Assembly: GCA_934296355.1 (NCBI GenBank)
Contig: CAKRAY010000002.1
Span: 1-39,037, forward strand
Direction: 5' to 3'
DNA: 39,037 nucleotides
DNA from: an uncultured Clostridia bacterium
Lineage (GTDB): Bacteria > Bacillota > Clostridia > Christensenellales > DTU072
The notes under the pieces are model-generated. The model searched no databases, was not told the origin of the DNA, and worked only from the letters and a program-made list of their open reading frames with translations. A program made the position numbers and the translations under genes. This document shows, in pieces, positions 10,301 to 22,300 of this stretch (positions are counted from its first letter, which is position 1; every line of letters starts with the position of its first letter).

Positions 10301-13300
10301 GCGACCTACGAAGATATGGTCAAAGTTTACGACGGCCACGACAACGTAGTGCCGGACGTCAAGACCTTCCTCAGAATGATAGGCAGACCGCTCGGTAACG
10401 ACGACGACGTCAAAAACGCGAAGATTGAAAGTATAGAAACCAAACTTAACGGACTTTTAAGTATCACCGCTCTCGACGAATACGTCACCGAAAGGGCGAT
10501 AGAATACAGCGTTTACTACGCGGAAGCGGACGCGTTCGAAAGTTACGTGGCGTTCCTTACCGAGATGCTCGGATATCTCGACGACGCGGTAAAGACCGCG
10601 AAAAGCATAGTGATTACCGGCGTGGAAAGCCTTATAAACGCCGAGAGTTATAAAGCGCTCGTCGATAACAAGCGTCTTGCCGGCAAGTTTATCAAAGAGT
10701 TCGAAGACCTGTATCAAATTAAATTAAAGAGCGGTTCGGAGACGATGGGTAACGAAACCTTGGCGGCGCAAGCGACCTGGTTAGAGATTTACAATAAGTT
10801 CACGCAAGCGTATAACGACGTTTTGGCGGCGGCGCAAGCGGCTAATAAAGTTTCGCAAGAGTTCTACGAAAGCAACGCGTTCGAAATCGTAACTCCGGAA
10901 GGAGGCAGAAAGCCTTACGACAATATTTCCGACGTATTGCAAGTAATGAACGGTCTTTCCATCTACACGAGCCGTACGTGGGAAGCGTTCGCGTGGGAAA
11001 AGATGATTGCCGAAGGCAAGGTTCTCTACGTCGACGAATACGTGGCGGCAAGCGAGATTTTGAGCAGACTGTTCAAGACCGCGGAAGAACAAGAGAATTA
11101 TATAAACAGAAACGACGTTTTGGTTACGTCCGCACAAAATAAACAAGACCGCGAGTTGTACACTTACTTTGCGTGGAAGAATTACAGTAAGGACGTGAAG
11201 AACGTAGCGAGCGGCGAATTCTTGTTCATAATAAGACGCGCCGCGGAATACGACTACCAAGGCACGCTATTAAACTGGACTTGTAACATTAACTCGCTCA
11301 GAGAGGAAAACGCCGACGTCTGGTCGTCCGAAGCGTTGCCTACCGATATAGCGTCCGAAGTGGATATCATCTTTGCGGAAGCGTTCTCGACCAAACCGCA
11401 AGTCGTCGTAAACACCGCCAACAACGTAGGTACGACGAAACTCGGATTCTTGTACGACAATAATTTGTTAAGCCTTGAAATAGAACTTGCCAACTTTGAA
11501 TTGGTCATCGCGTTTAGTTCCGCGGGCTTGTACTTCGGCGATACGGTTATCAAGAAGAACGTATATACCGTCGAACCCGACGGCGTTATAACCGAAGATA
11601 GAATTACTATCGGCGAGTACGTAGACAAACTTAACGCCTCCGACGCGGAAGGAGAGTTCTTCAAAGAGTTCAATAAGGACTTCAAATACGCGTACGTACA
11701 GTTGCAACTCGACTTCGACCTTACCGCGGATAAGACGAAATACGACTTCGAAACGCTCATAGATAAGATTTTGACCCAACTCAAAATCGACGTGGTAATC
11801 AACGACAGCGTTCTCGGTTTGGGAATGATGTTGAAGACGCTCGAAGAAGTAAGCAAGTACTATCGTTTGGAAATCGAAGCGAGAGCCAACCTCTTCGACG
11901 TAATGAAAGCGAACGTAAACACCACCGACGTGGCGTTGACGCTCAAAGCGTTAGACAGAAACGGTAACGAGATAGATAAAATCTTCCAAATCGTTCTCGG
12001 TTCTTACGTAGACAGCGAAGACGGCAAGACGAAGAGTTTCGTTTACGTCGACTTGTCCAAGTTCAACATACAAACGTTGATTATAAGAGACGCGATAGAA
12101 TACGTGCGCGGCTTGCTCGGCTCGGGCGGCTCGAAGAGCCTCGCGAGAGCGCTTGCTCCGTACGCTCCGCAGAACGCGGCGTCCTTCGGGGACTTGATTA
12201 TCGACGCGTCGAACTACGCCAAGATGGCTACGGGCGAACAAAAAGAATACGAAGAAATCCTCTTCACGCTCAATAAGCGCGGTTTCGGCGCGGACGTAGC
12301 GGCGGGCGCGATTTACGCGTTGCTCGCAATCTTTAACGTTACCGTCGTGGAAGACTATGTCGGCACGATTATCGACCCGCGTATCAATATAGATATATTC
12401 AGCGTAAAAGACACCGTAAGCGGCGCATTTACCGACGCGGACAGAGATTTAATCAGACTCGCCATCGGTATAGGTTCGCTTTACAACGGCGACGACGAAG
12501 AAATGAACGGAACGGGCGTAGCGTTCGACTTCGCTATTCATACCGTAAATATCTCGCTCGACCAAAGCAGATTCATTCTCGGCGCGACGAGCAGCGGCGA
12601 ACTGGAATCGCAACTCGAATTGCCCGAAGACCCCGACACGCACGAAAAACTGTTCGCGGAAATCAGCGGCGTGTTACCGCATATCGTGGTTTCCACCTCG
12701 CTGGAAATCAACCTTTCCGAAGAGCAAATAGCCAATCTCGACCTTAACGGCAGTCCGATAAGCGACGTGCTTAACAACATTAAATCGGATTCCGGCGGTT
12801 TGGCGTCCATTATAGGAAACATCTTCCTTACCGTCCTCGACGACCACGCTTGGACGCTCGCGATAGATATCGGCGCGGAAATCGACCTCGGCACCGGCGA
12901 CGACAACGAGTACTTGCAACACGTCCTCGACGGTTCGATTATCGTAATCAAACTGCGCGCTTGGTACACGAACAAGAAAGGAAAAGACGACCCGATTGCG
13001 GTAATTACTTACTATAACGGCAACTTGTATCTCGACTTGTCGGGAATTAACTTAGGTAAAATCGTAGTGACCGACGCGGCTGACTTAGTGTTCGGCGACA
13101 AGAAGCAAGCCGCTAACGTCTGGAACTCGATAGGAGAATCTTGGAAAGCGGCGACCTCGCTCGGCGGAAAAGTCAGCGTGGGCGTAGACGCTTCGATAAA
13201 CACCAAGGGTATTTATATCGAAGTAATCAAGAGCAGTATCGACGCGTTGCTCGGCGTGTTCGGATTCAGCGGCGGTTTGGCAATCTTCCGCGACGCTTTG

Positions 13301-16300
13301 TTACAAGTGTTCGTAGAAACGTTTACCGTCAACGACGCGGGCGACATCAGTTTCGCGCTCGGCTTGGGCGTTGCGCTCGAAGGCGAGGACTTAGTGGCGT
13401 TCGGCGTGGACGAAAACGGCAAACCGATAAGAAGCGACCTTAAAGCGACGCTTGCGCTCACGTTAGGTATACGCGGGCTTTATATAGGTTTTAATAACCT
13501 CGAACATAACGATTGGATACCCAAAGGCACGCAAGACTACGCCGACTTGTTCGACGTGAACACGATAGGCGTTAAGACCGCGTTGTCTGTCGACCTCGGC
13601 ACGGAGTCGGGCGTTTACGAATTGAAAGAACTCTTAAAGACGATTATAAACAGCGGTTTATTGCCGATAGAGTTCAGTAAAGAGTTACAAGTTCTCATTA
13701 ACATACTCGACAGAAACAACGTAAGTATCGGCGTGAGCGTGGAAGTGAGAGCGTACATAGGCACGCTTATAAACGACGTTCTTACCGGACAAGGTTTGAA
13801 CCTCGACATAATTCAACTTCTTAGAGACGCGCAAGCGACTATAAGAATAGATATCACTCGTCACGAAGAGAACTCCGACGCGATAATTGACGTATCGAAT
13901 ATAGTAATAGGCTATATGAACGGCGACTTGTACGTAGACCTAAGCGGTTTGAACGACACGCTCGGCAAAATCAAGATGGAAGGTTTGCTCGACACGATTA
14001 TAAAGTTGCTCGGCAACACAAGTACCGTACAACAATCTTCCGAAAAAGCGATGAAGGAAGTAAGAGAGTTCGTTAAAGCGAGAGCGCTCGTCGCGCAAAA
14101 CGGCAGTTCGGCGTTGTCGCAAGAAGAAACTCTCGCCGCTTACATTCGTTTGGTAATGAGCGGAGCGGACGGCTTGTCCGCCACCGTCGTGTACGGCGCG
14201 ATTTACACCGTTATCAAGGACCTTATAGGCTTAGACAGCATCGCGAGCGTGTTCGAATTGATTTCCGACGTAAGCAACCCGTCGCTTACCGCCAACCTCG
14301 GTTACGACGTGAAATTCGGTTTAAGCGTCAAGATACCGTCCAACGTATTCGCGGACGACGACTATAAGAACTTGAACGAACTCATCGCCGACGCGAAAGA
14401 GTACTTCGGTTACGCCGGAATTAACGAGAAAGTTCTCGTTTACGGCGCGCAGTACAACGAAAAAGTCGCTTCCGTAGACGGAGAGGACTTCACCGCGTAC
14501 AAAGCGTACGGCGAAATCATCGCCAAGACGAGAATTATGGAACTCTACCGCTTGTCCGACGCCGCCAAGGGCGAAATCATCGACGATATGATTAAAGAGG
14601 GCGTGACGATAGAGAAGAACCTCGTTTCGGTACTCCTCAACAACTTCGTTTTGAGGTATCCCTTCTACGATATGCAAAAGTGCAAGGCGATACTCTTTAA
14701 TTTCGTGACGTTGTACTTGTTCTGCGGAGAGTTTATTCCCGAAGAATCCGCCGCGCTCGACGCGCTCAAAAACGATAAGAGATTCTTCGCGGGCGGTATG
14801 TGGCAAGAAGGCGCGACCGCCAAGACCGAAGCCATCGAGGCGTTTGCCGCCGCGGGTACCGACGCGTTCGTTTCCGCGCTTAAAGAGTTCGGTTACGTAA
14901 AGGGCGACGATACCGCTAACGAAAAAGCGATATTAAGCGTTGCGGAAGCGTACGCCAAGGGCGTTATGGTCGCTACCGACGCATGGCTCGTTTATATCAG
15001 CGGCGAAATAGAAATTATCAAGACCGATAAAGAAGAACTTATCATTCACAGCGTCAAGTACGACGAAATCTACGACGAGTTGTTGTCGGGTTCGTGGGAA
15101 TCTTACGTTAAAGTTTTGGCTAACGCCAAGAGAACCGCTACCGGCGAAGAGAAGAAGACCGCGATAATAAACTACGCGTTCGCTTCCTACGCATACGCCA
15201 TCGCGAAAGCGAGTTACGACAGCGACGAATGGAAAGCGAGAGCGTACGATACTCTCGAAGACCTTATCGCAGAGTACTCGGTACTCGAATATAGCGGTAT
15301 GGCGTCGGACGACCTTACGAAGTTCAAGTATAAACTTTGGCTCGACCTTATGCTTTATACTTACTGCACGCCCGAAGAAGTCAAGTTCGTTACCGGCTGC
15401 GATATCTCCGCTACGACGCTCGACGAATTGAGAAGAGCGATGAACGCAATTCTTTCCGCTATCGAAGCGTACGCCAAGAGCATAGTTTCGGGCGAAGACG
15501 ACACGGTAGAGGGCGCGAAAGAGATTCTCGATAAGTATACGGAAACCGCTATCGGCTACGACGTGTTCACGAACATTTCGAGCGCGATGATTACGCTCGG
15601 AAGCACTTACGGCGCTTCGCCTTACGTTATGTTCAACGCGTTGTTGCCGTATATGGCAAAAGAGTTTATCAACCAAAAACTTTATGCCGAAAAGGTAGAA
15701 AATCCGACCGCGGACACCTACAAAGAGATTTGCAGAACGGTATATAGAAAGTATTCGGGAATATTCCAAGAACTCGTTAAGTCCAACGCAACGAGCGGAT
15801 ATTTAGCGAATAACTTCTCCGAAGACGCGTGGAACAAGTTAGTCGGCGGCGTAAACTTCGCGCAAAGCAGCGTCGAAGAAGTAAAAGCCGAGATAAGAGA
15901 AAGACTTGCGCGCGGCGAAAACGCGGGCGCGTTACTCGGATTCGACGCTACCGAAGAACAGATAGCGAGCGTCATGGTACTCGTAGAGAACATTTATTAC
16001 GAGTACAACAACGGCAGAGAAGAGTTAAAGAAGAACGCCGAGAAAGAATTGCTCGAAGCGCTAGCGATTATCTTCGACGACACGACGCTGAGCGCGTACA
16101 ATCCCACGGTTGCGAACGGATTGCAAAGCGAGATAGACAACGGAATGTTGGATATAAGAGATAACCGCGTTTACAACCTTGCGATTGCGATGTTGACGGG
16201 TATCAGAAAGGACGGCGCGGACAAGAAATTCGTTTACGGCGCGGGCGAAACGGACTACATTACTTATAACGACGCTATCGGAATGGCGGAAAGATACGTA

Positions 16301-19300
16301 AGTAAGGTTCTCGGTTCGACGGTTAAAGACGATATTCTCGTATACGCTCTCGCATACGGCTATCTCGCGTACAACACCAAGAACGTTACCGACAAGCCGT
16401 CGGCAATCAACTACTACACCCGTTACAATCGCGACTTGTACGTAGACGTAGACGGAACCATGCTGAAATCGGCGGATTTTGCGGTGGTAGCGAACTGCTT
16501 GAAGAATAAATCCGACGACTTAATCGTGCGCGCCGAACTCGAATTGGCGGAGTACTACTTCGGCATTTACGAAGGCAACGCGAACAACGCGGTCGTTTAT
16601 CGTTACGTTTATTCGAGAATACTCGATTCTTCTTCGACGAAAGCCGTTTACGACGACTACGCCGCGGTAAGAACGAGCCTTATATTCGAAAATCTTTACA
16701 GAACGAAGTCTTCGTTCAGAACGAGTATTCGTTCCACTATCGAAGAATCGGCTAACGTCATCATCAACAATATGGCGAGCGCGGTCAACGGCAGCACGGG
16801 TACGTTCAATGAAGAAAACATAGATATTTACTACGAGATTTACGGCGAAGAGTTAAGCAAGGCTCTCGGCGACGTAATCGGAAAGATTTACAAGGAAGCC
16901 CTCTATAACGACGAAGGTTCTATCAATAAGATAATAGACGGCGAAATCGACGCGCTCGTATACGACGCGTTTAGAAAGAAGATGAGCGAAGCGGAGTACG
17001 CCGCGCTCTTTATCGAACTCTACAACCAAGGCAAAGACCTTTCGAGCGGAGCGATTAAAGAGTTTGCGGATAAGTTCGCGAGCGTAATCGAAACCTGGGT
17101 GGAAGACCCGAACTTCCTCGACGATATTTCCGAGGAAATCATAGCGGCTTATACCGATAAGGACGAAGACGCGTCCGCTCTCGCTACGGTACTGTCCACC
17201 GAAGTCTATACCTATATCAAGAACGCTATCGTAAGTTTTGCTTCGCTTATAGAAAGCGAAATCAAGAGAATATCGAAGAGCAACGTCGCTTCAACCACCG
17301 TAGAAAACAGCGTAATCGACGTGCTGTACAAAGAAGCGCAATCTTATGCGAGCGTAGACGGCGCGTTTAAGAATTACACCGTGAGCGTAACCGAAATTAC
17401 CGAAGAGGTAAGTTCGAGCAGTAGCGGTTCGGGTGAAAACAAGAAGACGACCGTAACGGAAAAAGTTTATTACGGAACGGATATCAATATCTCTTCGAGT
17501 TCGTTCGCAATGTTCAACGGCAATAATTCTATCTTGAAACTTGCCGGCGGAAGCGCGGCGAACGGCTTTATCGGCAGTATGAGCGATAAGACCAAAGTTT
17601 TATTCGATAACGGCGCGATCGTACACTGGAACTGGCTTACCGAAGCGGCGCAAGCGACTCTCGGCGAAAACGACCAAGGCACAGGCTACACGCTTACGAG
17701 TTGGTTACAAAGCGCGTACAGTAACTACGCCGTAGATTCGAATTATAACTATACTACCTATCCTTCCAAGTATGTGACGATTACCTATACTTACGCCGAT
17801 TTGACGCCCGATACCGGCGACGAAACCACCGATACCGGCGACGCGGAAACGAGAGCCAATATGGAAGCGGCGAGAAACGAAGCGCTTAAGAAAATAGAAT
17901 CGCAAGTCGAAGGACTTAAAGAATCGTCTTTGAACGAAACGCTGACGTTATACAAAAAGGATATCGAAGCGTTAAGAAGTTACGCTTACTCGTTGCTCGG
18001 TTATAGCACGAAAGCGACCAACAGCGACGGAAACTCCTATATCGGTAACAGTTACGTCGTTCCCACCACGTTGGCGGCGTACGCGCAAACGGTAGCGAAC
18101 GCCGGAAGCGGCGCGGAAGTTTATAAACTTACCGAATCGATGATAAACGCGGGTAATTCGTGGCACAAGGCGTACGACTTCAACGGCGACTTGGGCGACG
18201 TCTGGACGAAATCGAAGATTAACGCGATAAAAGACTACTACTCTTACGTAAAACCGTCTAAGAACACCAATTACTATAAGCAAAACGTGCAAATGAACGC
18301 GCTTCTTGCCGCGGTAGGCCATCTCGATACGGAAAACGGCAAGTCCGTAGAAAACTACGGCGCGGAGAAGTTTAAGGTAAACGCTATAAAAGACCTTAAC
18401 GAAAAACTTACCGCCGCGCTCGACGGCAAAGCGAAAGATTTGACCGCGAAAGAGATAAGAGGACTCGCTTATACCTACTACGAGAGTTACAAGAACGCTT
18501 ACGGCACTTGGAACGAGTGGGTAAGCAAGACTTCTTCCGACTGGGGCTTCTTAACGGAAACTCCGAGTTTGGCTACGACCCTTAACAAAGCGGTAGAGCA
18601 AGCGAAGAACTTCAGTTACAAGCACTACGCCGACGGTTTATATATCGTATACAACGAACTTTACGACGCGAAAGAGATAAGCGGCGCGCAAAACGAATAC
18701 GACGATACCCTTTATCTCAACGTAGTTCGCCTTAACAGAGCGCTCGAAGAGATAATAGAAAAAACGCTCTCTTCCCAAAGCGTAGAGGCGGCGGTTAAAG
18801 CGAAAACCAAAGCGGACTATATCGCCGCGCTCGAAAAGATACAACTCGGCACGAGATTCGACGATTCCGAAAAGGAAATCACGCTGAGCGACGGTTCTTC
18901 GATATACGTTTCGGGCGAAGAAGCGATTCTTATCGCGCACGAAGTTTATAACGCGCTGAAAGATAAGTTCGGCGAGAACGTGGCTAAGTTCGTCTTACCC
19001 GCCTACAACGCGTTTGCGGGCGATTACTCCGAAGAATTGTTGAATTACCTCGTAAATAACGTAAGAACGGTAATTAACGGTTCGACCGACGTCGCGACCG
19101 AAGAAGTTTTAATCACTTTCGAAGCGGAATCGGTCTACGGTACGTTCGTCAACGCGCAAAAAGCCGACGATATCGCTTTGGCGATAATAAACGACGTTAC
19201 CGCGCTTTACAAAGCCGTCAACGCCTCCGCGTACGAAGCGTTTGCGAGCAAGAACGCGAATAAGAACGTGTTCGAATACGCGGCGTTACTTATAGAAGAC

Positions 19301-22300
19301 GCTAAGTTAAAGAGAACGGTAAACGGCGAATCGGTATCCGTAAACGTAGATTCCGTAATCGACAAACTCGCCGCGAGCATGCGTAGCGAGTTCAACTCCG
19401 GATTACCGAGCGATACCGCGCTTACCAACGGCTTGATGAAAGAACTTTCCGCTAAGATAATCGCTAAATGCGTAATAAACGGACTTACCGCCAAAGAGTA
19501 CGAGTCGATTTCCGCGGAATACTCCGCTACGAAGAAAGCGCTCGGCGGCGTGTTTACCGGCAGGCAGGTTTCCGATTTGAGAAACGGCTTCGAGAAGAGT
19601 TACGACGACTTGGCGAAAGCGGCTATAAGCGTATTCGGCAGTATTCTTTCGAGCGAAAACGCGACTAAGTATAACGACGTGGTAGGTTCGGACGAATATA
19701 TCGGCGCGGACGATACGGGCAAAGCGACGCTCCTTAACGCCGCGCTCGGCTCGATTATGTACAACAATGTGTACAAGTCGATGGTTAACGCTGCGGCGGC
19801 GGTATTGCAAGCGTTCGAAAGAGCGTTCGTTAAACTCGCCGGCGAAGGCGCGGACAGAGCGGACGAAAAGAACGCGGCAAGCGTATCGGCTGCGAAAATC
19901 GACGCGATTTGCGCGGGACTTATCAACGCTTACGGCAGTTCCAAAGTAATTAAGTACGTAGATAACGGCAACATTAAAGGCAGCGAATTAAAGAAAGTAT
20001 TCGACGGAATCTATAACGATTACGTAGACTTCCTTATGAACGCGGACGTAGCGTCGATAGGCGGCGTGAGTTACTTCGAGGGCGCGGGCGCGAAAGCGTT
20101 CTTTAACGGTACCGAAGGCAGCGCGGGAATGGGATTCGATTATACCGTCGATATGCTCAAAACCAAGAACGGACTCGAAGCCATACTTGCCGACGCCAAG
20201 GCGAAATACGCTAAGGACAACCTCGGCGCGGATATCGAAATAGAAATAAAGAGCGCGAACAAGAACAACGGTCACAAAGTGGCGAAAGCGTTCGTTTACG
20301 CTTTGTCGAAGAAGAACTACGGCATAAACGGCTTCAACGACGCGTTGAAACAAGCGTTCTTACCCATAGCGAGCAAGACCGACGTCATCACTTACCTTAT
20401 TTATAAGTACCCGACCGTCGCGCTCGGTTACGCCGAAGCGGGCGAAGAACTTATTACTAAGATGAAAGCGGAAACCGAAGAATCGGTAGGCGTAAACGCT
20501 GCCGATTTCGCAAACGCAAATCCCGATATCGAAACGACTATTGACGAATACACGGACGAAAAGGCGATAATCGCCAAAGCGATCGCCGCGTATAAACTTC
20601 TCAAAGACGAAAGATTCCTCGTGATTAACGAGAGCGGCAAAGTTTCTTCCGCGCTCAAAGAAGTTTACGCTAAGTGGAGAAACGTTATCGGCGTGTTCGA
20701 TAACGCCAAAGACTTGCTCACCCTCGATATGTGGAGTTCGGGCGGCGTTTACGCCGCGCTCGCGAGCGAATATACCGGCGTAACCGCGGCTTTGGAAAGA
20801 AAAGCGTACGTCGAAGCGGTCAGCGGCGCGGACGCTACCGAGGCGGAAATAGAAGAAATGTTAAAGAGTATGGACTTTCTTACTCAGTACAACATTTTCA
20901 ACTCCTACGTCGACTTAGTCGAGAAAAATTCCGCAAGCGAAATTACCGACTATCCGAAGGGTAACGAGAGAATAGTCGACGCGTTCTATAACGCGTACCG
21001 CAAAGCGTCCGAATCGAAGGACAATATCGCAAGAGTGGACCTCGGCTTAGGTTTGGACCTCGGTAAGACGATGCTCGACACTATCGTCGACAATAGATAC
21101 AACGACGTGGTTACCGGCGAAGAAAAGAGTTCTTTGGATGACTTAATCGCCGACGAAAACTTGTTCGTGGACTATAAAGAATTGCAACTGTACTTGCGGT
21201 TCGGCGGCTTCTTCTCGTTCGGTTTCGAAGAAGGTAAAACGAACGTGGTAAGCCTTATCAAGACTATCGCAAGTTCGCTCAATATCAGCCGGGTTTACCT
21301 CGAATTCTTAAAGACGCACACTATGCTCGGAGAATTGGAAGCGGAAATTTCCGTGGACGTAAACGAAGCGCTCAGCGGCGATAAGGACAGAATCGCGAAA
21401 TCGCTCAATATGCGTTTCTTGATTCAATACTCGCTTATCGATACCGACGCGAGAGGCGAAAGCGTCAGATTCGAGCAACAAATAATCAGTATTTACGTCT
21501 ATGACGGCGCGGTTTACGTAAGTCTGGAGATTTTCGACGCTAAACTCAACGTAAAAGTAAACTTCGACCTCGTAAGTTTCGTTCTCGACAAACTCGGATT
21601 GGTTAAGTCGGGCGAAGAGGGTACCGAAGCGAGTAACGGCGGCATAGATTACGACGCGATTAACACGTTCGTCGCTATGGCGGTCAACAACTGGACCGAA
21701 GACGAAGCGAAAGAAAAGGGCGCGCCCTTGTCGAGCCTCGCAAAGAATGCGCCGAGCGCTTCGGCGAACGTTCTCGAAGCGATTGTAAGAGCGGACAGCG
21801 GCGAACTCGGACTCGTGCTTACCGTAGATATCTTGTTGGAAGTATTGAGAATAATGCTGGGTCAAGACAGCGTTTCCAACGATTTGAACAACCTCGTACA
21901 CATGGTATTCACTTCGGGTAACTTCAAGGTAGAGTACGGCGACGATTTCAGCATCAGACTTAACATAAATAAGAACAAGACGGTTTCCGAGGGCGCGAGC
22001 GCGGACAGCAACTTGTCGTTCGATACCAACCTCGCCTTATTCAACGGCACCGTATTCAGTATGAACAAGATAGAGCGCGACCCGAGCGGCAGTTACGAAG
22101 TTATCGCCAACGCGCATTACGCCGACTTTATCTACTCGATGGAGAGTTTGGAGAGTTCCAAGTACTTCCAGAACTTCTACGAAGCGTCGATAGACGTTTT
22201 GAGCGTGCTTAACGGCAACTTCGATTTCGGCGGCGGCGACGGCAGCGTATCGCTGGAAGACATGATGGCGGTACTCGCGCAAGTCGTAGGTACGAGAGTA

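Larger units (their letters stand above)
1484..14340 (+). repeat. N-terminal array of beta-rich modules, copies 1-10 (protein-level repeat)
   Basis: A strand motif of the form hydrophobic-Y-[VLI]-[DNS]-[LVT], best version VYVDLS, recurs at nucleotides 1772, 2843, 3827, 4982, 7175, 8390, 9488, 12041, 13025 and 13928. It is usually preceded by a strand such as VLIGVYL or ISIYVYDG and followed by a strand of the type xxVVIxD. Well upstream of several copies is a helix motif [GSQ]-x-G-[LIV] followed by a hydrophobic helix (for example near 4168, 7446, 9920, 12281 and 14170). The base spacing is 900-1,215 bases. Larger gaps (4982 to 7175 and 9488 to 12041) hold helical insertions. Between modules are Asn/Ala/Ser-rich linkers. 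The copies are strongly diverged at both DNA and protein level. The first copy resembles free-standing LolA/LppX/DUF6612-like lipoproteins, but that assignment is from memory of the pattern only. Confidence 0.7.
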
